Shown here in pieces: positions 23,701 through 38,700 of a DNA stretch of 64,000 nucleotides. Below the pieces are notes generated by a model. The model was not told the origin of the DNA, ran no database searches, and saw only the letters and a list, made by a program, of their open reading frames with translations. The stretch covers positions 25,816,425-25,880,424 of the forward strand of contig CAIIXF020000010.1 in assembly GCA_903813345.2 (NCBI GenBank). Reading direction: 5' to 3'. Position numbers and translations under genes: made by a program. Source of the DNA: Owenia fusiformis (lineage: Eukaryota > Annelida > Polychaeta > Sabellida > Oweniidae). Every line of letters begins with the position of its first letter. The first letter of the stretch is position 1.

Positions 23701-26700
23701 AGTGTGGCAGTTGACCACCAGGTGGGCACACAATAGCAAAACATCTCACACATCAGTCCCTTAAACAATATTACCACTTGTGAGGTATATTTGTACAAGC
23801 ATGTTTCAATCCTTTATCAGAATATAACTGTTTATATGACTCCTTGCCTTTTCACAGAACATGAAATTGAGATGAAAATGGAAATGACAAGATTATCAAA
23901 TAAAAAGCTATATTTCTACATGCTTGAACCAGAATAATATTGTACAAGAGACAAACAAAAGATGTGTTACTGTAACTACCAACCTGGTGACAAATCCCTG
24001 TCTCACCTTGACCAATCAGTTTGGAGGAAAATGAGTAATCCAGTGGTGAAAATCATTCAAAAACACAAAATGTGGTAATAGAAATACTACACACTGTTAA
24101 TACAAAGGTGGATCAAATATTGAAGCAAAATGGGATTCTATGCTATTTTATAAAATCTGTTATTTAATCAAACACTGATGTTTTTTATCTGTACTGGTAT
24201 ATACAAACCTTGAAATGTTCCAAATAAATGCAGCTTGCACAAAGATTTAAACTATGTTATTATGGGATGTATAGATGATGTACACATGGACACATACAGA
24301 GCTAGCTCTAATACAAGACAGCCATTTGCATTCGATTCTACTATACGCAGCGAGTACAAAATAACTTATGACTTCAAAGCTTCATGCAGATATTAAGGTT
24401 CAATTGAGTCTTATCTTAAAGTGGTTCCAGATTCCAATACTTTTTGATTTTGAGTTTTAACCACAGAAAATATGATAATCAACTGGAAAGTGGCTAAGTG
24501 ATATTATACAAGCCCTCCATAAACATCCAATAAAGAATTCTTAAAATAAACGATCAGCTTAACATAATGAGCCTTCGCAAGCATGAGAGGTACTCAATCA
24601 CAATCTTTTGTACAAGTATTGTAGGACTAGGTAAAATTCAGTTGAATGTTTAAGGTTGGAATATATGCTATAATTAACATTCTTTAAATAGCATCAGATG
24701 CACTATCTTGTTTCAACCTGGTTTATTTCTAAGAAATCAAGTATAAAAGCTTTGTCTATTATCTAGAACATAAAGATCTAATGAGCAACAGCCCTGCACA
24801 ATGCGTTTTAATAGAATAGAATAGATAATTTCAAATTTTGACTTAACTTTTCTGATGTATCAATGTGTACAATATCTATTTGCAACATACCCTCACATCT
24901 CATTTTTGGCACCAGAAAACTTACAATATAAAACAAAAATTGGCACATGTATGATAGAATGTAGATGAAAAGGTTGCTACTATTTCCCAACTGGATATAC
25001 ATGTATATCTTCTATTACATGTAAGCACTTATAAGTAAGTCAATTCCAAAGCAAACGCAAAGAACTTCCAGAAACCAGGACATGATATCCTACAAGTATA
25101 AAATTGTGTGCATTGTATTGATTCAATAAATGCAATTTCTAAGTTGAAGGGCCATGTGATAAGAAGATGTACATCTGACTTGGATCTCATTTCCCCACGT
25201 ATCATCAGGTTAAAGCATTCCAATTTAATTGTAACAATGAACACCCTGCTTTATCCCAAAATTGATACCTGAGAAAAGGGGTCTGTCTGTAACACTACCT
25301 GACGAAAGTAAAATAAAGTGTATCAAACATCTCTTAATCAGGTAGTTGGAACAACACCCCCTTTATGTACATTATATATTACAGCCTTGCATTTCAGGTC
25401 ACAGTCAACATAGCTGCATAGAAAATTATCTCCAAGTGAGACAATACAGATCTGTGAATGCAAAACTGTACATTACAGTATACCCAAGTTGCCCTATGTG
25501 ATTCATTATTGGCCTATACCTGTGAGTAAAAAGTCTCTATGTTCAAGGTTTCATTTACAGTCCTTGTAGTTCTGTAAATGCGCTGTCCATCTCATCTCTT
25601 AGCTGTTTGAACTTGGTTTTCTCTTCCAGCAATTCCTCTGCAAAATGCAGTCAAACATGCAATCAACGTCACACCATGCACTACTGCCATCTTTCAATTA
25701 ACCAAGTAAGTTTTGGGATTTAAATCTGGTGATCAAATTCTGATCAACCTTGATGAAGAGACGAAAGGCACCAGAACTGAAGTGCCTCATACAATTGTAT
25801 AACTAACACAATCACTGTCCTTCAGTTATGTTGGTACATGGCTAAATAATGTAAAGATGGCACTAGTATTTCATTAATAAGCACTTACAAGTGTACTTGT
25901 AATAACAATTGTTAGTTCAAATTCTCATTTATTTATGCTATTTAAAATAGTTATTTCAAAAATGGGTGCTACTTTGGAGCATGCTTATAAATACAGATTT
26001 TCTCTATAAAACTACAAATACATGATCACTACAAACAAAAAACTTAACATAAAACCTACAAAAATAGACAACATAATCTTGTTATTGTCATGCATAAGAT
26101 TATATGGGTTAAGTAAAGGTTTTAATGCCTATGACTATATGGGTTTTGCAAGGGTTAAAAGGAGTTGAAGCAAGTGTTTCCAAAAATAACTCCATGTGAG
26201 CCATGTTTAGTGTGTCTGATATAGAAGTTGAACCTTGGCAATCTATCCACACTTTTACATTGCAAACTTCTTGAAATAATGTATAACTTAGATCTCTCGA
26301 AAAGGACAGAATATAGTCTCTTCAAATTAGGATGTTGTTTGACTACTAAAATGAGAACATGATCCTTTTGTAACCATTACAACTATTTTATTAGCATGAA
26401 TAAAGTTAAGCAATTAATTTGGTATATCTGATTATTACTTTGCCATGGGCTAAGTTGTTATTCTGCTTTTTGCATTTTATGTCCTGGGAGCTAAAGGGCA
26501 AATTACATATGCAAACATACATAATTATGTAATGAAATAGCAACATGAATTGCATGTTAAAAATACTAAACATGAAAACTACATGTATGGAATAAGTCAA
26601 TTGCCAAATCATCAATTTTTGAACATATATGAGATAAATGTACAGTCCCATATGATAAAGACTCATCAAATGCAAACAGGGAGAAATTAGAAATCAATCT

Positions 26701-29700
26701 TAAACCTGCTAGGTATATTCAGATATTCCCAAGCATGTTATGTGCACCAACAGATTCTGAACCACAAAAATAACAATAACAAATATACCATATTGCCAAC
26801 ACATCACTTTATAATAGCAATCAAATCAGATATGATGGCACAGTAGTTTAGGCTTTGGCATAGACATAAATAGGTGATATCCCCAGATTATATTCAAAAC
26901 CTATAAGTACAGACAACAAATCTACAGCACACTAAAAATTCAAATCTTTTTTTGTATCATAAAAACCTATTCAAGAGTTCGGGAAATCTGGAAAGTGTAC
27001 TTTTATTTTAAGCCATCATCACGTAATGATCACCATGGCAACCTCACTGGTGTACCTCAGTTAGCTGGTGGTAAGATAAAACTGACAAACTAACTGGAGA
27101 GAAACATATCAAATATTTCCTAGGCTTGATAGACATGATGTGGAATAATTGGGCTATTCAGAGACTTCCAATCAATGTTCTCATGTAAGATGTTAGATGA
27201 TAAAAATATTACAATGACAGTATTTCTACAAATAAGAAACTGGCACCCAATATTTTTGATCAACAGCCAAATGTAACATATACAATATTCATGACATACG
27301 TGAACTGAGCCATCAATCACTGAGAGTAAAAGCCAAAACTTGCTCGATCATCACAATACAATTAACTAACAAAAAACATCAATCAATGTTATTTGTAAAT
27401 TTGGAGTTAAACATCTCTCCTAAAAAAGTTCAAAACAGATAACAAATCTCAGATCTAGACATGAATTTTGGAGAGGGTAAATGTGAAAGATTTAAAATAA
27501 AACTCATTCATAAGTTTGTACTTTGTTTAAGAAAAGCTTAGACCATAAGTAACAAAACTGCTGGTAAAGTACCAATGGTTAAAGTAGAGATGATCTCTGA
27601 AGGTAGCTTCTACAAGGTATATGTAAGTGAAGAGGAATGTTGTTATATTTAGAAATATTCTCAACATCCTTCCCTGTAAATCCAATCAGCTTATGGATTA
27701 GAGGTTCAAACATGGTTGGCCATCAAATACAGGTGAAAACCTTTAAATGAATGCTTCATTTAGACAGATGTTAACCAGTAGGAATGCTTATCTTTTTTTA
27801 GTTATGTACTTGCAATTAAGATTAGGATAAATCATCATCCTTCTGAAAATTTCACTTATCTTGTTCATTTTTTCCTCTCAAATATCAGGATAAAAGTGCA
27901 AATGGGAACATAAAAAAGCAAAACATAAATGAATTTCTGACACACCAAAATAAATAAATAAATAAAAAAAACTTTGGAATAATGATCAAACCATTCTGAA
28001 CTATATCTTAAAGATTTAAAATGAGATAAATAGGCCTTAAAACAGTTTGACATTAAACCCTTATACACTAGATACCCTAATATTTTTATGGTAATGAGCT
28101 TTAGAAACTTCAAAATGTTTCTGCTTATTCATACATGAATTATTCAGTTCAAGATCCAGGTTATTAAGGTCACACAAAGGTTACTAAGGTCACACAAAAA
28201 CTTAGACAACTGAACCAAATCAAAATTTAGAATCATTTTCTGACAGACACTACTAACCGAAAAGTAAAGTAAGAAATTATTGCTGAATTGATGAGATGTT
28301 TGTCATATCATTTCATAATTCTATATAGGCATACTTTAAATGGGACTATTGAATATAACCTGTAGATTGTGTTCAATTGGACACCTGTGTAATATTTGCC
28401 AATCAGACACACATGTTACATGACATAATTATAACATCTCAGGATGGCTCATCACCTCACATAAATGTCAGTCTTAAAATATACCATTCTTAGCCTTTTA
28501 TCTATTTAGAAAACTTTAATGCAGCTTTGATTTATCATTCACATATGATGGGTGTTCTGAATGTATTTGTATTTGCCAAATCTTCTGATCTCTTGTTGCC
28601 AAAAATATATATGTTTTACCTTTTAGTAATATAAACTTAGTTTACTCTGAGTCATTGTGCCCTGTTTAGTCTAGACTGACATTTTAGAGATTGGTGAAGA
28701 AATCTTATACTATACACAGAAAGCTAAGGTGTTAGCAGATTAAGCATAATGCTAGATTGAGACATGTATTTATATGCCATTGTGGAACATAACAACTTTA
28801 TTGAACCAAATACCAAAATTCAATATTCCCATTATGGATGCTCTCATTATGTGACAGGTGGAAAAATCTATTCATGAATATAGGCTGTAAAACTGCCTTT
28901 CAAAAATCGTGCTTGCTAATACAGACTTTAATGAGATCGCACTGGTGCCTAAAGTTCAAGAGCTGAAGAGATTTAAAAAGATATGAACAGATTTTCCGTT
29001 TTGAACTGTCATTCTGAGAAATATCATTTTAAACCAATGGGAATTTAAAGGTACTCTACAAAGATATGAAAGGCTTTTTATTAACTCAAATAGAGAATGA
29101 ATATTACTTGGATTTAAACAAGTAAATAACTATTATGCGGCTAATATTTCTTTCGAGCCAAAGAAAACTATTTTTGAAGTATTCAATTGCCTCCCATCTT
29201 TACACAGCACCTTTAAACATTCAACATACCTTGTTAGTATATGAGAGTTAGTAAACCACAGCCAAAGCCACTCTCCTACTCAGATGAGTGATTGCACAAG
29301 ATACCCATCTAGTTAAAATTGAGCCAGTTCTCATATTCAGAAGAAATCCCATCCCTCTCAATAGCCCTTTAATAACCCTTGACTTATATTTTCTATGATC
29401 TGATCCAACTCTGAATATAAGAACCTCTGCTATTATTGGAATGTGCAAAAACAGAATTCCAACACTCAGATTGCACTCAGTAAAATTGGTTAGACCTGGC
29501 CATCAAAGAAATATACCCATAGCAGTTCTGATCCCAGAATTCATTGCTCTGTAATTATAGTACAGAATATAGCATATGAATCTTGGGACCAGTATCCTCC
29601 TTAGGTTAAACCTATATTACTCTACCTTCTGCTTGGTCAAGTTCCTTTTGTTTTACATTAACCTCCCTGGTAAGTAACTCGCACCTATGTTCAGCCTATG

Positions 29701-32700
29701 ATTGATAGATAACAATTCAAACAAAGATCATTTAAGATTTACTACCTTCATTAAGTCCAACTGAGTCTCACATCCAAGGTTAATACAGAACTAGCTTTTG
29801 TAATTAGCCATCAGGCTTAATATCAACTGTGGATGTTCTTGAACCTCAGATCTTGACAAAGTTGCCCAAGTCTCTGGTCCTGAAACTCACTCATGCATTC
29901 AACCCTGAAATATAACATGCGGGAAAGCTGCTGCCATCTATCTATCGCTACGCTGGTTAGCTCATGCTGAACACAGCACAGGGAGGGAGTATGCCACATG
30001 GAACAGTCCATGTGGGAGGAGCTAATTCTGGCACAGAACAGCCAGAATCAAATCCTTCAGTGCATTGTAGTGCAAACATGGTCAATGTATCGACCATGAG
30101 GTGTTTTATATACAGGGTAGCTAAAATAAACATGGGACAAGCCATTATGATGACATGCGGTACGCTACCTTCCAGTCGGTCAACTTCTTTCTGCAATTTG
30201 GTAACAGTTCTTTCAGCTTCTGTTGCTCGGTGTTCAGCCTAAACATATATAAACATCATGAAATCTGTAAAACTACAAAATTCTGTACCTCAAAGATTGC
30301 TCCACTGGAATACAACACAATATAAGTTAAACATTTCTTCCATAAGATGCCTATGTGATCAAACAGAATGTATAGTACTAACGTGAGAATATTCAAAATC
30401 TAAAGCAGGTATTTGTTTCATTTCTTTTGTTTTCCCAAATAATAGTAAGAAACCTATACTGACAATTTGAGTAATACTCACATCTTTAAGTCTGGCTGTA
30501 AGATCTCTGATAGTTTCTTCATAACTGTCCTCTCTCTGTGAAGCCTGTAAAGTAAAACTCATAGCTTTAGCATGGGGTGATACCACCAAGCCAGAAAAAC
30601 AAAAGCATGCATGAGTAAGATAGTACTGTTAGAGATGTATTATATTTGATAAAGGTTTGTATAAAATGCTTCATTAAGATGATTTTGTCACTAAATTACA
30701 ATAAAATGATTTCTTCATTCAGAACAGCATTCAGAAATAATCGGTGTTCTAAGGTATAAGGAAAAACACAATCCCTCTCTTTGCAGTACCATATGCCAAC
30801 TAGGTTTATGTGGATGGCTTTATTTTCTTCATCTTAATTTAAATCTTTAAACCCATGATGGTTCTCCTATATTTTGAAAAATACTTCAAAACATATTTCT
30901 ATTTAAATAGGTCATACTCTCAGATACATTGTAAGAGATCATGCTATCTTTGCTTGAATGGAGTACATCAACTGCAAAACCAGAGAACCCACTTTTTGGA
31001 CAATTACCTAACACTATTCCAATTTTAGAGAGTATAGGTTATGTACTATGAAATATATTGCATCTCAAAGACTAGACAGAGTATTTTGAATAATCAGTTC
31101 TGTTTCTATATTTATATGTAATTTCCAAGCAAACATTTGGTCTGCCCACATTAACTGTCAGTAGCAACTGCTTCAACAATTCAAATAGCAAATCTTGAGC
31201 TTGTAGGAGGTACAGTATGAAAAAGTCTCATACTTCAGATTCAGGCAATTCAGGTGAAATACATTAGCTGAGCACTACCAGTGAAACTAAATATATCCAA
31301 AGGCCTTGGATCATTTAGGGTCAGAAATCCATGATTACTCCAGAGATATAACCCTAACATTTTTGTTATTTTGTCCTCAAAAGTCTGAGCTATTTTCTAA
31401 ACAATATTCATCATCCTAGTTTTAACCCTAGGATTTGAAAAAATGCTATGCCTATTATTAGATCCAAATTCATTTAAATGTTATCTGACTACAAAGGTCT
31501 AGTACATGTGATATAATTTGACAATTGGAAATCAAATCCACACAAGGGAGGCTTCATGCAAGGGTGCTTAATTTACCTCTTGTTCAGAAATTTCCAGGGA
31601 TTTCATGTTATTACCAACAACCTTCAATTCTTCTTCTAGTTCAAGGATCTTACTGTAAAATTGTACATAAATGAATGATTAAAACATGTGACACTATGGT
31701 CACTGTTTGCTCCATTGTTAGTGGGATACTTGCTCATTCCATTCATGCAAACAAACACATTATCATGATGCGGGGAGGGGGGGGGGTTACTGCCCCTCCA
31801 TCCATCTTATTCCCAATGTATCAGTGACCAATAGGACTCCAACAACAATAGAACCCGCCTTTTAGCAGGACCCCTTGGCATACTAGTAAATGTAGGCCCC
31901 TTGTACTCACCTTCTCTTCCTGTACTTCTAATGATCGGAGATTGTTAGTTACAACATGCAACTCTTCTTCAAGCTCCCTTAATTTTCTGTAAAAACATCA
32001 CAAATTCAAACCATGCACAATTCAAAAACACAAGCTGTTATATATCTATACAAAACAGTCAATTAGAACAATGAATAAACGAGGATCTTAGTTATTATCC
32101 CGGGAACACCATGTTGGTAATCCCCTAAGATTTTTAACTTATATTCATCTTTGAGTATTTATCACTAACTGGTAAAATGTTATCTTCAAATGCAAGACAT
32201 TCTGGGTAAGGATATTACTCGAGTCTCATATAAAATGCAGGTTATATAAATGTATAAATAACTGTATTAATAATCGTTAGTTTATCCTGAATGTCAATAA
32301 AAACAGTAATAATGTTAGAAGTTAGTCAAACATGAAGCAAAACATTACACACATGCTAACTAAATAAGCAAATATTAAAGATCTTCAAAGTTGAACATTT
32401 TCCAAGGAATCATAATACTGATCACATGACTTCGTGTTATGGGGTAGAACATGAAATCAGTAATTTCTTTAGAAAAGAATCAACTTTAAAATAAGAATAA
32501 TTTCAAAGAATACATCAAAGAAGGAAAGAAAATCTTTATTGACAGTTTCAAACACTCATACCTATTTGAAATTCTAAGTTGGTAAGGCACAGTCACATGC
32601 AATGTAAAGAAGATAGAAAAGCATCATCACTAAAAAGTTCTTTCAAAGACATCTAGAGTTACTGTTCAATCAAAAGCTGTTTTAAAATCAGAAAGTTTAA

Positions 32701-35700
32701 AACGTGCATTGAATTCTAACACTATACACTCAGAAACAAACAGGGGAGATGGTAAAAGGAGCAAAAGTGACAGGTTAACATATATGTATGTATATAAGAT
32801 AAGATTGCATGAATATATAGACAAGCAGCCTGACACCTAGATTTATAATAACTCACGACTCAGCTGAATCTGCTCTTTCTTCACTTCGCTCTAAATCAGT
32901 CTCTAACATCAACAATTTACGAGCAGCCTGAATTAAATATCAAAATTATATGTAGAAACATTTAATCTATCTTTATTTTTATTTATGATACCATAATCGA
33001 AGCTCCAATGGGACGAGTACTCGGCAGACTTTCATTGTTTCAAGTTTACCCATTCAACTTTTTATAGCAAAAACATATGAAAGCTGGGTAAGGAGTACTC
33101 TCCAAAGAGGTTCAATGGCATAACAAGGCATTCTCAATAAAGGGGATAACTCACGCCTCAGCAGATTCAAGTCTGGCCTCAGCTCTCTCCAAGTCAACTT
33201 CTGTGATAGCCAGTTTACGGGCAGCCTAAAGACACAACATACAAGTTGCATACCATACCAACAAGACAGGGACACAACATCTAATCATAGCTAGTTGCTC
33301 ATTTTTAAATGTCAGTCTTTTTCTTGGTGATTTAATCTGATCATAGATTTTGTATTTTTAATTATGATTTTCTATTTATTATTGACTCATCAATTCATCA
33401 GGAAATATAAAAACAGAATCACATGATAAAAATGTAGAGAAACAACATCAGAATCTTTTAATCAGATTGATATATATATCTCCCTAAAATAGATTTAGCT
33501 TGCATGCTGATCTAATCACAAGGGTTAATGCAACATGCTTAGTGCGGAGTAGACTAGGAATGCTGGAATATTAGTGGTATATACTGAGTATATGTTGGTA
33601 TGATATCAACAATTACATGTTGTATGTACATGTTATATTTCATTGGGTCAAGAATCATGCAACAGTTGAAAGGTTATCAATTGGTAAAATATCTTCATTT
33701 GTCATAAAATTCATTAATATTTGTCTCAAAAGTCATGCTTACATTACATTCTCAATGTTATACATGTTCTTAATAAAATGAGTTAATGAGTTTGGCATGA
33801 TTTCCAAAATGCATTTACTAAAGTACCTAAAATATTTATGTTAAATGTACATGCAATACAAATGTTTAGGAAAATGGGTGTTCAAACATCAAACACAGAA
33901 TGAAAGATAAATGTTTATCTAAACTGCTCTCATTTCTAGCCTTCATGTGAAACATATGAACTGAGAACAGTTTATACTAAAGCATTTCCCACTTCAACAG
34001 AATTACATTCCTCAAGGAACAAACCTTTTCAAAATATAATCAAATAATGTCAGATTAAATCCTTATCTGAACAGTAAACATGAAAATCTTTTTTCTCCAA
34101 TTATGTCCTCTTAACAGAATTTATTATTTTAACTCTTAGTCTGATTTGTTGAAATGCGAATTGAAATACATCTATATGCATAGTTTTCAGCCAAAATATT
34201 GGATATATATTTTAACAATTGTTCCACGAGAAGTTATCTCCTTTAAGATGGTATCAATATTTGGGCTGAATATCACAATAAAAACTACAATAAAACACAA
34301 TGTTAAGCTGTAACCTGAAAAAGGCCATTAGTAAAATATTATTAATATTGACATATAACTACATGAACATGTGTATGTTTTATAGGGATTGTATTTGGTG
34401 ATGTATTGTTGTAATTTGTATTTTAACAAAATTGTTCAGCAACTAACTTTTGTAGTTGTAGGTTATTGCAGTTTTAAATGTTGAAATATTTTGCCCCATG
34501 TACATTTTTTACTGTATATGTAAGTACGGTATGTGTGAAGTGTTTCTTGAAGGTATTTTGAATATTGTGTTTTATGATTGTAAATATAAGTGTGATAGAT
34601 AAGATGGACCTAAATCCGAGGATATTCAGAGTTCTTGGTGTATTTTCTTTCAATTGATGGTTAATGCTTCAGTAATAAAATTCATTCAAATATGTGGAGC
34701 ATTTCTGCATGTATAAATAAACAGCCATGTGATACATTAAGTCTCGCCAGTTAAAATGACTATACTTGTCAGTTACTTATTCATCAGATATTTTAGATAA
34801 AACACATGTCACTAAGGACATACATATAGCAGGAGTATTTGGCTAGATGACTGTGTGCACTATGACACAGAATGAACTAATGTTAAATGTCAATGTGTTA
34901 TTATTTACTGAACAGAAGGTCAAGTAGATAGATAGACCACAAGAAATCTATACACAATTGCTTAACTTATCCCAGCAACCACAAATATGCCTTATCCACC
35001 CCCTAAATATGGCCAGGATGCTGCTAAGCATTCATTGGATATGAGCCAAATTCCACTACAATTAAAACAGAACTAACAATCTTTACACTAGAAAATATGT
35101 GTCATTAAATCAAGATTTACATCCTATTTTCGAAGTACTTCTAATCAAAATAGAATTTCACATTTGAATGGCTCATTCAGAATTTGGTGCAGGAGATGGA
35201 TAGGTCAAATTCAATATTTTTCATGATGGGTCAATCGAATATAACACTGAAGTGTCTCATCAGGTGCATAGATGGTCGGAAGGGACTTGATGACACATCA
35301 ATCAAAATGGGTCACCATATAATCCAGGTATTGTGTCACCAAACAAAAGGACATTGCCTCAAAATATCAGGAATATGAAGAAAGATAACCCATGTGGTTT
35401 TGTTCCAGTATAGTGTATAGAGAGATAAAGGGTACAAGGCTTATCAGCGAGGCTCTTGAAGCAAGAGATAAGGCCCACAAAACAGGGAGTGGAGGCTAAA
35501 GTGGACACTAGAATCAGATAGTTTTCCATTGAATGACCTTAGGTGTAAACACCCTGGACTTTGGACTACATAGAGTGAATATTGAACAGTTTTTAGCATA
35601 TGATGATGAGATGAGCAGCTCATATGCATGCCGAACACTGGATACAGCTAGTAATGATGTGACAGATTAGTTATTAGAAAAAATGAAGAATGAAGTCAAC

Positions 35701-38700
35701 TAGGCACCAGAAGCTAAATTCTATATTTTCTATCCCATCCATGCTGATAAAATTTGTATTGACCAAAGTAGTTCTCGATTAATGATAGTACTGTACATCC
35801 TTGTACATGATGCAAGCAACATATCAAATATTAATTAACGATGCTGTATGAGTTCATTCATAATTCCAAAAGAAGCTTTCCAATATCCAGACATAAGTAG
35901 TGTATATAAAGAGACATTGACCAATCAGCTTTGATGTAGATACTTCAGGCATTTCTATGCTCACTGGGAAAAGCATTCTCTGATAAGGATGTTTATGAAA
36001 TACAAATGAAAGATAAAATATAGCAATGCTCAAACTTTGCGAGGTAATGCACCAAATAATAAAAACCAGCAATCTACAGAGACATGAAATAAATGGGCCT
36101 ATTAAGGAAACCTTATTTGGTGAAGACATAACCATAAGAGCCAAATAACCTCCAGATAAATCCAACATCTGATAGATAACCCCTGTTCCCAGAATAGCCA
36201 AACATGGTGTAATTGGTGTTGAATGTTGGCAACATATGATAGACGATATGATAGCTATAGCAGATGAGGTGCAGTGAAAACTACCTGACATGAACAAACT
36301 ATTTTGAGCCACAACATCCTGTTTGCTTGCTAATTGACGACTAAGATGTTATTGTGGTTGCTTATATATCCCAACACAAGCATGACATTGTGAAGATTCA
36401 TACTTGCAAAGATGCACTTGAGTGGCTTGTTGTGTGATGTGATGTGTGACACTTGGAAGTTGCACTTAAATGCAAAATGAAATTTCTACAATTGCTACTA
36501 ACTGAATAAAAACTGCTATTCAATGAACAACATGCGAAACCATGCGACTTTAATGTGGGAATCTAACTAGACTGTGGTCTAGTATTAAGTAAAGGTCACC
36601 CAGAAGAAGTCTCTTCCCAATGTGTACTGCTTTTATAAAATGCAACATTTATGGGTAAATGAACCTCCTTTGAATGACCACTTAATTAAAGAGAGGTGAG
36701 AGTTTGAATGTTGACATCAAATTGCTTAATGTCACTGTGATAGAGAAACAGGAGTTTTTAAGAATGTTTGGTGATATCAGTTGATGTCTCAATGTGGGCC
36801 TGGGATCTAAGTTTGTTGTGAAATACGATATCCATCTTGTTTACTATGTTTAGGGTCGAATATGTTTTGCATTTCACAACAATAGAATCGAAGTTCAATG
36901 TTTATGAAGTTGAGTTTTCACACACATGTAGAAAAAGCCACAATATCTCTTCTCTCATGTCAGATCCATGCAGCCATGACGCACATATATGTTGCATGAG
37001 GACTGCATGACCAAGTGTAGACGCATAACGGTCATGCAGTCACGCACACATATCTGAGTCATGACTGCATGTGTTTACTAGGTGTGCTGAGAATTGGATC
37101 AACACACCATGCGTCGCACACTGGTCATGCAGTCACCTCATCGTATTTCCGATCAGCATCTTCAGCAATAGTTGTGAAGCTATCAAGATCTCTCTCCAAC
37201 TGGCCGATTCTGGTCTCATCTTCTAAGGCCTTGTTGGTTAACACCTTGCTCATTCTACAGTTGTCAAAATAAGAGAAATCAGTGCTACATGGCTACATGG
37301 AAAGATAGAGACAGATTAGGATGGGGGAATCCATGCAACAAGCCCTTGCATTTCATGCACCGTCACCTCATCATATTTTTTGTCAGCATCCTCTGCAATA
37401 TATTTGGCCTCTTTTAGTTGTTCTTCTAGGGCATCTATTCTTTCATCATCAGCCAAGCTCCTGCTTTCAAGCACTTTGCGTCCTCTACAGAGAATTACAG
37501 ACACAGTAGGATACAGACAATGATACGTCACAACATATATCCACAACATACCAGTCTTACATCCTAGGATTAGCATCATAACTTCAGATAATTTTACATG
37601 GTATAATATGACTAACTAAGCCTCAGATGTAGGACTTTTTAAACATTATATTTGTAATCTGCAATCTGCATCATATGCCACGTCAGAAGGAATGGTGAAT
37701 AGATATCCTGTAATGGAAAAACATTCAAATCATACACCTCATCAACCTGTTGATGGATTTTTTCCATTGAAGGTCTATGTTGTGAGAACAGCTCTTTAAT
37801 CTGATGGTTTGATGATTTAACCCAGGACTCATAATTTTTGGTTAAACTGTCAAAATCTGATTGATTTGCTGTTCAAGTTCAAGCGACCATTTCCTACCTC
37901 ATCATATTTTCTTTCAGCTTCATGAGCACTCTCTGTTGCTTCTTTAACCATTTGTTCAAGTACTTCTACCCTATCTTCATCTACAGTGTTGCGGTTTTCA
38001 AGCACTTTCCTAGCCCTGGGCACAAATATAACACATCACACCATGCATGGTTAGTTAAACTGGCATCATCACATGTATCATGTTTTCACTTGTTAAAATA
38101 GGAGACATGCGCAACAAGAATGATTTCTGTTGCAAGAACAGAGAAAAGGCATTTAAGAAAACAGCAGAATAATGTAAGGGAGAAAGAAATAAAGACTTGG
38201 TTAAAATTGAGATTGAGAAAGAAAACTATAAGGAAAGAAAACTACTGTAGTTTAAAAATGACATGCATGAAGGTATTCATATTATCAAAGCAGGTAAAAT
38301 ATCTTAAAGTAAAATTACTTTAAAACTTTGTAAGTCACACCTTATGACATTACGAGCCTCATTTGATAACACATGTATGGTTGGGAGCAAGATCCGAATT
38401 TAACTGATATTCTTGTGCTTAAAACATGTACAATGTATAAGAAGGCGTTGGTAAGCCAGACATGGTTTTTAAGTTTTTAAACCGCTGTGTATACAGCTAT
38501 ACAAAAATGTGTAGATTTTTCAAGTAGCATACGACACACAATAGAAATCTCCTAAGTACATAGGGTACCTGAATATAAATGTTTAACACAACTCAAATAC
38601 TACAAGTCAATATTGTACATTTTAATCCAAACAGGACACATATAAAAGTTCTGATAGCAAATTGGCACCAAGTAAAGGGCTTTACTAGAAACAACTTAAA

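Noticed and set aside
31772-31786. Poly-G tracts here and near 49096, 50054, 5761 and 6077
   Set aside because: Simple homopolymer runs, common in this genome; no regulatory reading can be supported.
35854-36312. 152-codon minus-strand frame in the intron after exon 4-3
   Set aside because: No heptad pattern, no splice sites in phase with tropomyosin, no recognised similarity.
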